Assembly (NCBI RefSeq): GCF_023283945.1
Contig: NZ_JAKIKW010000022.1
Location: 1-64,000 of the forward strand
Length of the DNA: 64,000 nucleotides
From: Shewanella gelidimarina
GTDB lineage: Bacteria; Pseudomonadota; Gammaproteobacteria; Enterobacterales; Shewanellaceae
Direction: 5' to 3'
The notes beneath the pieces were generated by a model, which worked only from the letters and a program-made list of their open reading frames with translations, was not told the origin of the DNA and ran no database searches. The position numbers and the translations under genes are program-made. Shown here piece after piece: positions 8,938 to 18,633 of this stretch (position 1 is its first letter; each line of letters begins with the position of its first letter).

Positions 8938-9846
8938 ATGGACCATTTATTATCAATTAAAGATTTATCACAGCAGCAACTTTTGGATCTGTTAGCGCTG
9001 GCTAAAACCATTAAGGCTAACCCTGCTGATTATAGAAAAGCATTAGACGGCAAGAGTGTTGTCATGTTGTTCGAGAAGCCTTCATTAAGAACGCGTGTCA
9101 GTTTTGATATTGGTATTAATAAGTTAGGGGGCCATTGCTTATACCTTGATCAGCAAAATGGGGCTCTCGGAAAACGTGAACCTGTATCAGATTTTGCAGC
9201 AAACATATCTTGCTGGGCAGATGCAATTGTAGCGCGCACATTTTTGCATTCAACAATAGAGCAGTTAGCAGAACATGGTTCAGTGCCGGTCATTAATGCG
9301 CTTTCTGATCTTTACCATCCGTGTCAGGGCTTAGCGGACTTTCTAACTTTGTCTGAGCAATATGAAGATGTCAGTAAAGTGAGATTAGCCTATGTTGGAG
9401 ATGGCAATAATGTGACCCATTCATTGATGTTCGCAGCGGCTATTCTTGGGGCTCATCTCACCGTATTGTGTCCGCCGGGTCATTTCCCCGATGGCAAGGT
9501 TGTGTGCGAAGCGCAAGCGTTAGCCGAAAAACATGGCGGAACCTTAGTGCTAAGCTCTGATGTTGCGGCTATAGCGGGTCATGACGCTATTTATACCGAT
9601 ACATGGATCTCGATGGGTGACGGCGCCTCAATGGAAGAAATTGAAGCTAAGTTCAAACCTTATCAGGTGAATGCCGAGTTAATGGCAGCCGCTGGCGCTA
9701 AGCATTTCATGCATTGTTTGCCAGCCTATCGAGAAGTTGAAGCTACCGCTGACATTGTAGATGGCGCAGGCTCGCTGATATTGCAGCAAGCAGAAAATCG
9801 TATGCATGCACAAAATGCAGTGCTGGTGACCTTATTAGGTCAGTAA
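8938..9846 (+). CDS. argF: Ornithine carbamoyltransferase
   Basis: 302 aa, the short ArgF form. It joins ornithine and carbamoyl phosphate to give citrulline. The carbamoyl-phosphate loop reads EKPSLRTRVSF (S49-L50-R51-T52-R53), a variant of the usual STRTR with Leu in second place. HPCQ, the DTWISMG ornithine loop and HCLPAYR are all present, so the enzyme should be active. AGGAG sits just before the ATG, and only 12 bases separate it from argB. The Leu variant is also the kind of loop seen in N-acylornithine transcarbamylases, but a separate argE argues for the ornithine enzyme. Confidence 0.92.
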   Translation: MDHLLSIKDLSQQQLLDLLALAKTIKANPADYRKALDGKSVVMLFEKPSLRTRVSFDIGINKLGGHCLYLDQQNGALGKREPVSDFAANISCWADAIVARTFLHSTIEQLAEHGSVPVINALSDLYHPCQGLADFLTLSEQYEDVSKVRLAYVGDGNNVTHSLMFAAAILGAHLTVLCPPGHFPDGKVVCEAQALAEKHGGTLVLSSDVAAIAGHDAIYTDTWISMGDGASMEEIEAKFKPYQVNAELMAAAGAKHFMHCLPAYREVEATADIVDGAGSLILQQAENRMHAQNAVLVTLLGQ

Positions 9847-9914
9847 CAACGAGTTAATTAATTTATATTTCGTTGAGTATTCGACGAGAAGATATCAAGT
9901 ATTAGGAAGTAAAT

Positions 9915-11144
9915 ATGTCAATCGAAGCAAAGAAAACAGACGTTAAAAAAGTCGTTCTAGCGTATTCAGGTGGTCTCGACACTTCAGCCATTATTCCTTG
10001 GCTCAAAGAAACTTATGATAACTGTGAAATTATCGCCTTTTGCGCCGATGTGGGCCAAGGTGATGCAGAGCTTGAAGGTCTATATGAAAAGGCGATTAAA
10101 TCGGGCGCATCAGAGTGCCATATCGTTGATTTAAAAGAAGAGCTGGTGGCTGACTATATCTATCCTACCATTGCGACTGGCGCTATTTACGAAGGAACCT
10201 ATCTACTCGGTACCTCTATGGCGAGACCGATTATTGCCAAGGCTCAAGTCGAAGTCGCGCGTAAAGTGGGTGCTGATGCAGTTTGTCATGGTTGCACAGG
10301 TAAAGGCAACGATCAGGTGCGGTTTGAAGGCTGTTTTGCTGCGCTAGCACCGGATCTTAAAGTCATCGCTCCTTGGCGTGAATGGGAGATGGTGAGCCGT
10401 GAAGATCTGCTTGATTACCTTGCGGAACGTAATATCGAAACGACCTCGTCATTGGCTAAGATCTATAGCCGTGATGCTAATGCTTGGCATATTTCCCACG
10501 AGGGTGGTGAGCTAGAAGATCCTTGGAACGAGCCAACTAAAGGTGTGTGGACGATGACGGTCGCGCCTGAAGATGCGCCTAATGAGCCTGAATATGTTGC
10601 ATTAGAACTTGAGCAAGGCAAGATCACCAAAGTGAATGGTGAAGCACTGTCGCCTTACAAAGCACTCATGGTACTGAATGAACTGGCAGGCGCTCATGGT
10701 GTCGGCAGAATCGATATTACTGAGAATAGACTGGTCGGAATGAAATCTCGTGGTTGCTATGAAACCCCAGGTGGCACCGTGATGTTTGCTGCACTGCGTG
10801 CAATTGAAGAGTTAGTGCTTGATAAAACGAGCCGCGAATGGCGTGAACAAGTTGGCGCGCAAATGGCGCACCTAGTCTATGACGGTCGTTGGTTTACCCC
10901 CCTCTGTGCATCATTGCTTGGAGCATCGAAGCCGTTGGCGGATCTTGTTAATGGAGAGGTTATTATTAAACTCTACAAAGGCCAAGCAAGTGCAGTGAAA
11001 AAGCGTTCGCCTAACAGCTTATACTCAGAAGAGTTTGCTACTTTTGGTGACGATGATGTTTATAACCAAAAAGATGCTGAAGGCTTTATCCGTTTGTATT
11101 CGCTTTCGAGTCGGATCAGAGCATTACACGGCCATAATAAGTAG
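9915..11144 (+). CDS. argG: Argininosuccinate synthase
   Basis: 409 aa. It condenses citrulline and aspartate, using ATP, into argininosuccinate. The PP-loop ATP site LAYSGGLDTSAIIPWL is near residue 15, followed by CHGCTGKGNDQVRFE and the GRIDITENRLVGMKSRG segment. RBS AGGAAG precedes the ATG. Fourth gene of the arg operon, 68 bases after argF. Confidence 0.96.
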   Translation: MSIEAKKTDVKKVVLAYSGGLDTSAIIPWLKETYDNCEIIAFCADVGQGDAELEGLYEKAIKSGASECHIVDLKEELVADYIYPTIATGAIYEGTYLLGTSMARPIIAKAQVEVARKVGADAVCHGCTGKGNDQVRFEGCFAALAPDLKVIAPWREWEMVSREDLLDYLAERNIETTSSLAKIYSRDANAWHISHEGGELEDPWNEPTKGVWTMTVAPEDAPNEPEYVALELEQGKITKVNGEALSPYKALMVLNELAGAHGVGRIDITENRLVGMKSRGCYETPGGTVMFAALRAIEELVLDKTSREWREQVGAQMAHLVYDGRWFTPLCASLLGASKPLADLVNGEVIIKLYKGQASAVKKRSPNSLYSEEFATFGDDDVYNQKDAEGFIRLYSLSSRIRALHGHNK

Positions 11145-11182
11145 AGTCAAAACTGACTATTCACTAAATTCAACATTATCGT

Positions 11183-11201
11183 GGCGGACTGATTGTCCGC
11201 C
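11183..11201 (+). other. Hairpin between argG and argH
   Basis: A 7-bp stem (GGCGGAC / GTCCGCC) with a 5-nt loop and no T-run, 22 bases before argH. It may tune mRNA processing within the operon; role inferred only. Confidence 0.4.
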
Positions 11202-11223
11202 CAGCATCTAAGAGGAAGCCAAA

Positions 11224-12591
11224 ATGGCATTATGGGGCGGCAGATTTAGCCAAGAGAGCAGTGCACTATTCAAACTTTTTAACGACTCTTTGCCAGTGGA
11301 CTTCCGACTCATAGAGCAAGATATTCAAGGCTCTATCGCGTGGGCCAGTGCTATCACTCAGGTGGGGATTTTAACCTCTGATGAGTGTACACAATTACAT
11401 GCTGCGCTCAATGAGCTTCTTGTCGAAACATCAGCGAGTCCAGAGCTGATTATTGCCTCTGGCGCTGAAGATATTCATAGTTTTGTCGAGCAATCGCTTA
11501 TCGCTAAAGTGGGTGACTTAGGTAAAAAGTTGCATACTGGGCGTTCACGTAACGATCAGGTCGCTACCGATCTTAAGCTTTGGTGTAAGAAAGAGGGCCA
11601 ACAACAACTAGCGCTACTTGCGAAACTTAGATCGGCACTTATTGCACTCGCGGAGCGTGAAATTGAATCTGTCATGCCAGGTTATACTCATTTGCAAAGA
11701 GCGCAGCCAGTGTTATTCGGTCATTGGTGTCTCGCCTATGTTGAGATGTTCGAACGTGATATAAGCCGCTTAGAAGATGCATTAAAGCGTGCCGATACTT
11801 GTCCATTAGGGACAGGTGCTTTGGCGGGTACCGCTTATCCAATGGACAGAGTTAAACTTGCCGAGTCATTAGGCTTTGCAGGGCCAACGCTTAATAGCCT
11901 CGACACGGTATCTGATAGAGATCATGTGATTGAGATTTGTAGTGATGCGTCAATTAGTATGATGCACTTGAGCCGTATGGCTGAAGATTTAATCTTCTTT
12001 AACAGTGGAGAAGCGGGCTTTATCGAGTTAGATGATGAAGTTACCTCTGGTTCTTCATTGATGCCGCAAAAGAAAAATCCCGATGCACTTGAGCTTATTA
12101 GAGGCAAGACTGGCCGGGTTTATGGCAGCCTAGTAGGTATTCTCACTACGATGAAGGCGCTACCACTGGCATACAACAAAGATATGCAAGAGGACAAAGA
12201 GGGACTATTTGATGTGATGGATAGCTGGGCTATCTGTCTCGAAATGGCAGCTTTGGTGCTAAGTGGTTTACAAGTTAATCGTGAAAGAACATTGATAGCC
12301 GCGCAACAAGGTTATGCTAACTCCACTGAATTAGCCGATTACCTTGTGGCGAAAGGGATGCCGTTTAGAGAGGCGCATCATGTGGTAGGTGAAGCCGTTG
12401 TTAATGCCATGGCCAAGCAAACACCGCTTGAAGAGCTGCCATTGGAGGAGCTGCAAAGCTTCAGTGCTATCATCGAAGCTGATGTTTATGCTTGCTTAAC
12501 GATTGAGTCGTGCTTGGCAAAGCGTGAAGCGCTGGGTGGAACATCACTGATTCAGGTCAAGTCTGCATTAGCGGTAAAACAGTCGAGCTAA
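11224..12591 (+). CDS. argH: Argininosuccinate lyase
   Basis: 455 aa, full length for the stand-alone lyase. It splits argininosuccinate into arginine and fumarate. The family signature GSSLMPQKKNPD is intact, with TGRSRNDQVATDL and GYTHLQRAQPV earlier. In Vibrio and Moritella argH carries a fused acetyltransferase domain; that extension is absent here. RBS AGGAAG before the ATG. Last gene of the operon, followed by a strong terminator. Confidence 0.96.
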   Translation: MALWGGRFSQESSALFKLFNDSLPVDFRLIEQDIQGSIAWASAITQVGILTSDECTQLHAALNELLVETSASPELIIASGAEDIHSFVEQSLIAKVGDLGKKLHTGRSRNDQVATDLKLWCKKEGQQQLALLAKLRSALIALAEREIESVMPGYTHLQRAQPVLFGHWCLAYVEMFERDISRLEDALKRADTCPLGTGALAGTAYPMDRVKLAESLGFAGPTLNSLDTVSDRDHVIEICSDASISMMHLSRMAEDLIFFNSGEAGFIELDDEVTSGSSLMPQKKNPDALELIRGKTGRVYGSLVGILTTMKALPLAYNKDMQEDKEGLFDVMDSWAICLEMAALVLSGLQVNRERTLIAAQQGYANSTELADYLVAKGMPFREAHHVVGEAVVNAMAKQTPLEELPLEELQSFSAIIEADVYACLTIESCLAKREALGGTSLIQVKSALAVKQSS

Positions 12592-12632
12592 TGCTCACTT
12601 AACTCGAGTTTAGGTGGTCTAAATTAATGATC

Positions 12633-12674
12633 AAAAAAGGCGGCTATTTCTTATCGAAATAGCCGCCTTTTTTA
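12633..12674. terminator. Bidirectional terminator between argH and mrcA
   Basis: AAAAAAGGCGGCTATTTC, a short loop, then GAAATAGCCGCCTTTTTT: a long stem with A- and T-runs on both sides, between convergent genes. Confidence 0.9.
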
Positions 12675-12687
12675 TTGTGCAACAGCG

Positions 12688-15255
12688 TTATTGAAACAGA
12701 TCGTCTTCCTCTGACTTATCGATAAAGATATCACTGTTGTCTACCTCTTGTTCTGTGGCATATTCCTTCGGTTCGGTACCGGCAATAAAATACTCGAACT
12801 TGCTGGTGTAATCAGTCTTACGAGTTAACTTGCCAGTGGCTAAATCGATACGAGCCGAGACAATGCCCTCCGGTGGAGTCGTTGGCAGCACGGGCGTCCC
12901 CGCTAAGGCATCTTTCATAAACTCATTCCAGGCTGGTCCTGCCGTTTTGGCACCCGCTTCGGCGAGTGATATTTGATCTTTTGCGCCATTCGCATTCCAG
13001 CTAGTGCGGCCTAACTCTTGACCATGGTCATCAAAGCCAACCCACACAGTGGTTGCCAGCTTAGGATTATAGCCACTGAACCAAGTATCGCGAGATTCGT
13101 TAGTTGTACCCGTCTTACCCGCAATGTCACGGCGCTTAACCACTCTTGATGCGCGCCAAGCCGTACCATTCCAACCTGTCCCTTTACGCCAATCACCGCC
13201 GCCCCAAATAACACTTTTTAGTGCTTCAGTAATAAGGAATGAAGTTTGCTCTGAAATGATTCTAGGGGCAAAGCGAGAGTCATCACTACCGCATTGAATC
13301 GCCGTGCCTGTCATCTTCATTGCAGTCTCTGTTTTTTGTTCAGGGACTATGTCACTTTGAAATTCATTTGCCATCGCTGCAAATGGATCAACCGCAACGG
13401 GTTGCTCAGAGGCTACTGGGGTGCAGGCTAATGTTGGATTCGCGGCTTCAATAAGATCGCCATTAGCAGACTCTATCTTTTTAATAAAATAGGGTTCAAC
13501 TAGATAGCCGCCATTAGCGAATGTTGAAAATGCAGTGACAACTTGCAGTGGTGTTACCGAAGGCGAACCCAGGGCGATTGACTCATTGCGAGGGAGATCG
13601 GCAGGATCAAATCCAAACTTAACTAATTGGGCAATGGTAGCGTCAAGTCCACTATAACGCATGGCACGTACTGACATGACATTGATTGATTGGGCTAAAC
13701 CAACACGCAGCCTTGTTGGACCGCCATAAACATCGGGAGAGTTCTTGGGACGCCAAGCTGTACCTTGTCGAGTATCGGGCTTATTAATCGGCGCATTGTT
13801 GATCAGCGTCGACAGTGTGTAACCTTTCTCGAGTGCAGCAGTATAAATAAATGGCTTAATGTTAGAGCCTAATTGACGCTTCGCTTGAGTGACACGGTTA
13901 TATTGGCTGGTGTAGAAGCTAAAGCCACCGACTAAATTTTTGATAGCGCCATCTTGAGGATCTATCGATACTATCGCACTGGCCACTAGTGGCACTTGGC
14001 TCAGTTGCCAAATATCACCGTTGTTGCGGATCCATACCTGCTGACCAGCTGTTAATACGTCAGATGCAAGCTTAGGGGCTTTGCCTTGACGTTTATTAGT
14101 GATGAATTTACGGGCCCATTTAATGCCATCCCACGGGAGAGTGTAAACCTCACCCTTAGCGGTCATGACTTTTGCTGTTTGTTGATCAATAGACATTACG
14201 GCCGCCGGGTACATTCCTTGGAACGAACCCGTTTGTTTTAACTTGGCTTTTATCTCTTCGATTTCTAGCGGAGTTTCACTCCAAAGCACCTTGGTGCGTC
14301 CGCGGTAGCCATGACGTTCGTCATATGAGTAAACATTATGACGAAGCGCTTTTTGGGCATCAAGCTGCAGTTTAGAATCCACGGTAGTATAGATATCGTA
14401 GCCGCCAGTGTACGCTTCCTCTTCACCATATTTGTCAACAAGGTAGTCGCGGGCCATTTCTGAGACGTAGGGTGCATATAAGTCGATTACAGCACCGTGA
14501 TATTTAGCCGTGATAGGTGCTTGTATTGCTTCTTCATACTGGACTTGAGTGATATTCCGCTTTTCAAGCATACGGCTCAGCACCCAATTACGACGATTAA
14601 GTGCGCGGCTAGCATTTCTAATGGGGTTAGCTGCAGACGGTGATTGTGGTAGTCCGGCAATCATTGCCATTTCAGGCAAGGTTAATTCACTTAACTCTTT
14701 GCCGTAATAAACTTGAGCAGCAGCACCCACACCATAAGCGCGGTTTCCTAGGAAAGAGCGATTAAGGTAAAGCGTTAAAATTTCTTGTTTGTTCAGTGCT
14801 TTTTCAATTTTTAATGCGAGGAAAATTTCTTTGGTCTTACGTATGTAGGTTTTATCTCGCGTTAAAAAGAAACCTCGAGCGACCTGTTGGGTGATTGTAC
14901 TGGCCCCCTGACTCTTTTTACCGGTAGTGACCAAGATAACTGCCGCGCGGATAATACCAATAGGATCAATGCCTCTATGCTCAAAGAAGCGTGCATCCTC
15001 GGTATCGAGTATCGCGTTAATTAATTGCTCTGGAACATCTCTATAGTGGACGGGAATTCGGCGTTTCTCACCAAACTGAGAGATCAGTTTACCGTCGCTA
15101 CTAAAAATTCTAAGTGGCGTTTGCAGTTTGACCGTCTTAAGTGTGGTGACATCGGGTAAATCTGGAAGCACATAAAAATATGCTGCCGCAATAGCACCAA
15201 TACCAAGTAGACCTAGGCTAAAAAAAGCAATAACAAGACGTTTTAACCACTTCAA
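12688..15255 (-). CDS. mrcA: Penicillin-binding protein 1A (bifunctional peptidoglycan synthase)
   Basis: 855 aa. It polymerises and cross-links peptidoglycan. A short cytoplasmic N-terminus is followed by one membrane anchor (about 7-29). The GT51 transglycosylase domain has catalytic E86 in TEDARFFEHRGID. An OB-like insert of the PBP1A class (about 310-420) follows. The transpeptidase domain has the SNIK nucleophile motif at 464-467 and KTGTT near 712. Divergent from pilMNOPQ, the usual order in this group. Its lipoprotein activator LpoA is encoded elsewhere in the window (31739-33604). Confidence 0.96.
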   Translation of the reverse strand: MKWLKRLVIAFFSLGLLGIGAIAAAYFYVLPDLPDVTTLKTVKLQTPLRIFSSDGKLISQFGEKRRIPVHYRDVPEQLINAILDTEDARFFEHRGIDPIGIIRAAVILVTTGKKSQGASTITQQVARGFFLTRDKTYIRKTKEIFLALKIEKALNKQEILTLYLNRSFLGNRAYGVGAAAQVYYGKELSELTLPEMAMIAGLPQSPSAANPIRNASRALNRRNWVLSRMLEKRNITQVQYEEAIQAPITAKYHGAVIDLYAPYVSEMARDYLVDKYGEEEAYTGGYDIYTTVDSKLQLDAQKALRHNVYSYDERHGYRGRTKVLWSETPLEIEEIKAKLKQTGSFQGMYPAAVMSIDQQTAKVMTAKGEVYTLPWDGIKWARKFITNKRQGKAPKLASDVLTAGQQVWIRNNGDIWQLSQVPLVASAIVSIDPQDGAIKNLVGGFSFYTSQYNRVTQAKRQLGSNIKPFIYTAALEKGYTLSTLINNAPINKPDTRQGTAWRPKNSPDVYGGPTRLRVGLAQSINVMSVRAMRYSGLDATIAQLVKFGFDPADLPRNESIALGSPSVTPLQVVTAFSTFANGGYLVEPYFIKKIESANGDLIEAANPTLACTPVASEQPVAVDPFAAMANEFQSDIVPEQKTETAMKMTGTAIQCGSDDSRFAPRIISEQTSFLITEALKSVIWGGGDWRKGTGWNGTAWRASRVVKRRDIAGKTGTTNESRDTWFSGYNPKLATTVWVGFDDHGQELGRTSWNANGAKDQISLAEAGAKTAGPAWNEFMKDALAGTPVLPTTPPEGIVSARIDLATGKLTRKTDYTSKFEYFIAGTEPKEYATEQEVDNSDIFIDKSEEDDLFQ

Positions 15256-15853
15256 AGGAAGATTCCATGAATTGTAAATAAGACCCGTAGTATATAAGCC
15301 GTTGAAGCAATGGTGAAGTAAAAGCCTAAGGATTAATGTTATTGATGAATAAAAAGGCTTTAAGGTTGTCTATTAATTATAAAAATAACCCAGATGGTGG
15401 TCGTCGGAGTAAAAGCCAAGTGACTCGTTAACCTAGATACAGAGCTTGCCGTAATGAGTATCGTTAAAAAAGTTAACACTAGATGCCTTCGAGTTACATG
15501 GCCATATTTAGCATTAGAAAAAATCCGAAACAATATTCCAATTTGTGCAGTATTCGATGTTCTTGAAAATAAATCTGGCTGAGTATTAACCGCCGTCAGA
15601 ACAGTGACGCCAGTATAAGTCACTGTTAATGTCGTTATCGTCGACATTTATCACTGCAACTTGATTAAAATTAGTATGAATACCAACAATGAACTGTGTT
15701 TTTAGTCTGACGCGTTACTAAGAGTTATAAGTAGTTATTTAAAGTCAATAAAATGGCAATTGTAAAATCTAGAAACATTTTGTACAAATAGCTATAACGT
15801 GTAGATTCTGTGCTAATCTATTTTTGAAAATAATAATAAAGTGACGTTGGACT
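15256..15853. other. Intergenic region between mrcA and pilM
   Basis: About 600 bp holding the divergent promoters of mrcA and the pil operon. A 95-codon open frame on the minus strand (15360-15647) is Thr- and Ile-rich with no recognisable family and no convincing ribosome site, so I do not call it a gene. Confidence 0.5.
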
Positions 15854-16933
15854 ATGCTTTCAAATATATGGAAGCGTCAGGCTCCGCAGATGGTTGGGAT
15901 TGATGTTGGCTCCCATGAAGTTAAAGCAATACTGCTGAGCAAGACTGCTGATGGATATAAAATACTAAGCCATGCTGCTATCCCGCTGAAGAAGGGGGCG
16001 GTCAATGATCATGAAATTCGAGATCGCGAAGCCGTTGTCGAGGCGTTAAAGTTAGTCAAAAGAGTACTGCCAAAAACGACCAAATTTGCTGCTGTGGCTG
16101 TATCTGGTTCAGCCGTTATGACCAAAGTCATCTATATGGATGCCTCTTTGAGTGAAGAGGAGATGGAAGCTCAAATTGAAATTGAAGCTGACAATCTTAT
16201 CCCTTATTCGCTAGACGAAGTTAATATTGACTTTGAAACCCTCAGTGCCAATAAAACAGATCCTACTAAAGTGGATGTACTGCTAAGTGCTTGTCGCTCT
16301 GAGAATATTGATACTCGAACAGATGCGCTGGATGAGGTTAATCTTGAGGTTAAAGTTGTCGATGTTGAAGGGTACGCATTGGGTCGTTCATTTGAAATGA
16401 TCGCGGGGCAACTGCCAGAAGATGCAAAAAGTAAAGTTATTGCGCTGGTCGATATTGGCGCCAGTATTACGACTTTTTCTGTTGTTGAAAATGGTGAAAC
16501 CACTTTTGTCAGAGAGCAGGCATTTGGTGGGGAACAATTTACTCAATCAATACTCTCTTTCTACGGTATGACCTACGAGCAAGCTGAAAAGGCTAAGTTA
16601 GCCGGTGAGCTTCCTCGGAACTACATGTTTGAAGTGTTATCTCCTTTCCAAACTCAGCTATTACAACAAATAAAACGCACCCTACAGATTTACTGTACTT
16701 CGAGTGGTAAGGATAAAGTGGATCACATTGTTCTATGTGGTGGCACTGCCAAACTTGAAGGTATGACCAACCTAATGATTAATGAGTTAGGTGTTAATAC
16801 CATTGTCGGTGACCCTTTTAAAGGTTGCTTGCATGCAGATGACGCCGTTAGGCAACAACTCCAGCCAGACATTGGTAAATACATGTTGGCATGTGGACTG
16901 GCATTAAGGAGTTATGCTGAATGGCGAACATAA
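15854..16933 (+). CDS. pilM: Type IV pilus inner-membrane platform protein PilM
   Basis: 359 aa, actin-like fold (FtsA/MreB superfamily). VGIDVGSHEVKAILL near residue 14 is the phosphate-1 motif, with VDIGASITTF and LCGGTAKLEGM as later nucleotide-binding elements. PilM is cytoplasmic and binds the N-terminal tail of PilN, linking the pilus motor to the alignment complex. First of five tightly packed genes; its end overlaps pilN by 13 nt. Type IV pili give twitching motility, adhesion and DNA uptake. Confidence 0.95.
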   Translation: MLSNIWKRQAPQMVGIDVGSHEVKAILLSKTADGYKILSHAAIPLKKGAVNDHEIRDREAVVEALKLVKRVLPKTTKFAAVAVSGSAVMTKVIYMDASLSEEEMEAQIEIEADNLIPYSLDEVNIDFETLSANKTDPTKVDVLLSACRSENIDTRTDALDEVNLEVKVVDVEGYALGRSFEMIAGQLPEDAKSKVIALVDIGASITTFSVVENGETTFVREQAFGGEQFTQSILSFYGMTYEQAEKAKLAGELPRNYMFEVLSPFQTQLLQQIKRTLQIYCTSSGKDKVDHIVLCGGTAKLEGMTNLMINELGVNTIVGDPFKGCLHADDAVRQQLQPDIGKYMLACGLALRSYAEWRT

Positions 16934-17502
16934 ACCTCTTACCATGGCGTGAAGAAGCCAGAGAAAAACAAAAACGAGATTACACCGGTTTACTGGCACT
17001 GGTTTTCTTAGTCTCTGGCCTTATCGTTTATCTATCTCTAATGGCGATTGATGTGATATCTGACGACCAAAAAGGTCGTAACGCCTATTTACAATCTGAA
17101 ATTCAATTGCTTGAAGCTCAAATAGCTGAAATTACCGAAATTAGAACACGCAAAAAAGATATTGAGCGTCGTACTGAAATCATTCTAGGGCTTCAGCAAT
17201 CTAGAAATTTGCCGACACATGTTCTAGACGAGTTAGTGCGTATCGTGCCAGCAGGGATCTACCTTTCCAGTATAGAGAAAAAAGGTAGTATGTTGTGGAT
17301 AGAAGGACGCAGTGAATCCAACAATAATGTCGCGAATATGATGCGAAAAGTTAAGACCTCTAGTTGGCTACAAGATCCTAATATGCAATCGATTATTGCT
17401 CAGAATGAAGAGTTAAGGCAATTACAACGATTTACTCTGCGCGTTACCATTGCAGATAGTGAAATAGCGGATTTAAGCATGACAAAAGGAGCGAGTAAAT
17501 GA
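16921..17502 (+). CDS. pilN: Type IV pilus alignment protein PilN
   Basis: 193 aa. The N-terminal NINLLPWREE (residues 3-12) is the conserved tail that docks into PilM. One membrane helix (about 22-45) and a coiled coil (about 55-95) precede a ferredoxin-like periplasmic domain. It pairs with PilO in the inner membrane. Overlaps pilM upstream and pilO downstream, so translation is coupled. Confidence 0.95.
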   Translation: MANINLLPWREEAREKQKRDYTGLLALVFLVSGLIVYLSLMAIDVISDDQKGRNAYLQSEIQLLEAQIAEITEIRTRKKDIERRTEIILGLQQSRNLPTHVLDELVRIVPAGIYLSSIEKKGSMLWIEGRSESNNNVANMMRKVKTSSWLQDPNMQSIIAQNEELRQLQRFTLRVTIADSEIADLSMTKGASK

Positions 17503-18113
17503 ACCTCGATCTGAGTCAGTTTAACGATATTGATTTTGAGAATATCGGTGCTTGGCCCAAGTTAGTTAAAGGCGTGTTTGCTGCATTGCTCGCAGTGTGT
17601 GTATTCGTAGCCAGTTACTTTCTGTTTATATCAGATGCGATTGATGCGTTAAATGCAGAGCAACAAAAAGAGCAGCAGTTCAAAACGGATTTTAAGTCTA
17701 AATATCAGTTAGCCGCTAATCTTAAGTTATATCGAGAGCAGTTAGCGGTTATGGAAGTGCAGTTTGCTGAACTGCTGAAGATGTTACCGTCTCAAAATGA
17801 AATGCCAGGCTTGCTAGATGACGTTACTTTTGTGGCGACTGATGCGGGACTTAAAATTAATAGTTTAGATTGGGACTCTGAAATAATAAGAGAGTTTTAT
17901 ATTGAGTTTCCGATCAAAATTGCAGTCAGTGGAGATTATCATCAACTTGGGCACCTTGTTAGTGGTGTGGCAAAGTTACCGCGCATTGTGAGCTTGCATG
18001 ATTTCGTGATTAAGCGAGATGAGACGGGCTCACTGGCTATGGATATTTTAGCGAAGACTTATCGCTTTAAAGAGGGTGCTGAATTGCCTGCAGCAAAAGG
18101 GGCAGCTAAATGA
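17499..18113 (+). CDS. pilO: Type IV pilus alignment protein PilO
   Basis: 204 aa: short cytoplasmic start, a membrane helix at about 27-49, coiled coil, then a periplasmic ferredoxin-like domain containing MPGLLDDVTFVATDAGL. PilO heterodimerises with PilN and contacts PilP. Overlaps pilN and pilP by 4 nt each. Confidence 0.95.
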   Translation: MNLDLSQFNDIDFENIGAWPKLVKGVFAALLAVCVFVASYFLFISDAIDALNAEQQKEQQFKTDFKSKYQLAANLKLYREQLAVMEVQFAELLKMLPSQNEMPGLLDDVTFVATDAGLKINSLDWDSEIIREFYIEFPIKIAVSGDYHQLGHLVSGVAKLPRIVSLHDFVIKRDETGSLAMDILAKTYRFKEGAELPAAKGAAK

Positions 18114-18628
18114 TAAAGATACTGCCCGCTATGATGGCTGTATTGCTGCTTTCTGGCTGCGTAGGCGACAGAAGCGATCTAGAGCTATTTGTCACAACCA
18201 CTAAAGCGCAGCATGTGGCACACATTAAGCCATTAAAAGAAACGCCTAAATTTGAACATTTTGATTATCAAGCAGACCTTATGCGTAGCCCGTATATCCC
18301 TCCGTCAAGAGAGTTGACCGAAGAGGTAATTGATACCACCAAGGACTGTTTACAACCCGATCTTAAACGCCGCAAAGGGCGATTAGAAACATACGCACTC
18401 GATAACTTGAAAATGCGTGGCACATTGAGTGAAGTTGATACTATTTGGGCTCTGCTTGAGACCAGTGATGGAAGTGTTTATCGCTTGGGAGCAGGCCAAT
18501 ACCTGGGGCTTTATCATGGCCGAATCGCCAAAGTAACGCCGCAAACGATCGAAATTATAGAGTTGATTCCAGACGGGTCTGGCTGTTGGACGGAACGAAA
18601 TAGCAGCATGGAATTAACAGGAGAATAA
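18110..18628 (+). CDS. pilP: Type IV pilus lipoprotein PilP
   Basis: 172 aa lipoprotein with lipobox LLSGC (Cys at 17). An extended linker is followed by a beta domain (about 90-165) with LKMRGTLSEVDTIWALLET, typical of PilP. It anchors PilNO to the PilQ secretin from the inner membrane. Confidence 0.94.
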   Translation: MIKILPAMMAVLLLSGCVGDRSDLELFVTTTKAQHVAHIKPLKETPKFEHFDYQADLMRSPYIPPSRELTEEVIDTTKDCLQPDLKRRKGRLETYALDNLKMRGTLSEVDTIWALLETSDGSVYRLGAGQYLGLYHGRIAKVTPQTIEIIELIPDGSGCWTERNSSMELTGE

Positions 18629-18633
18629 TAAGA

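Noticed and set aside
15360..15647. 95-codon minus-strand frame upstream of pilM
   Set aside because: Thr/Ile-rich composition without family features or a clear ribosome site; likely covers promoters.
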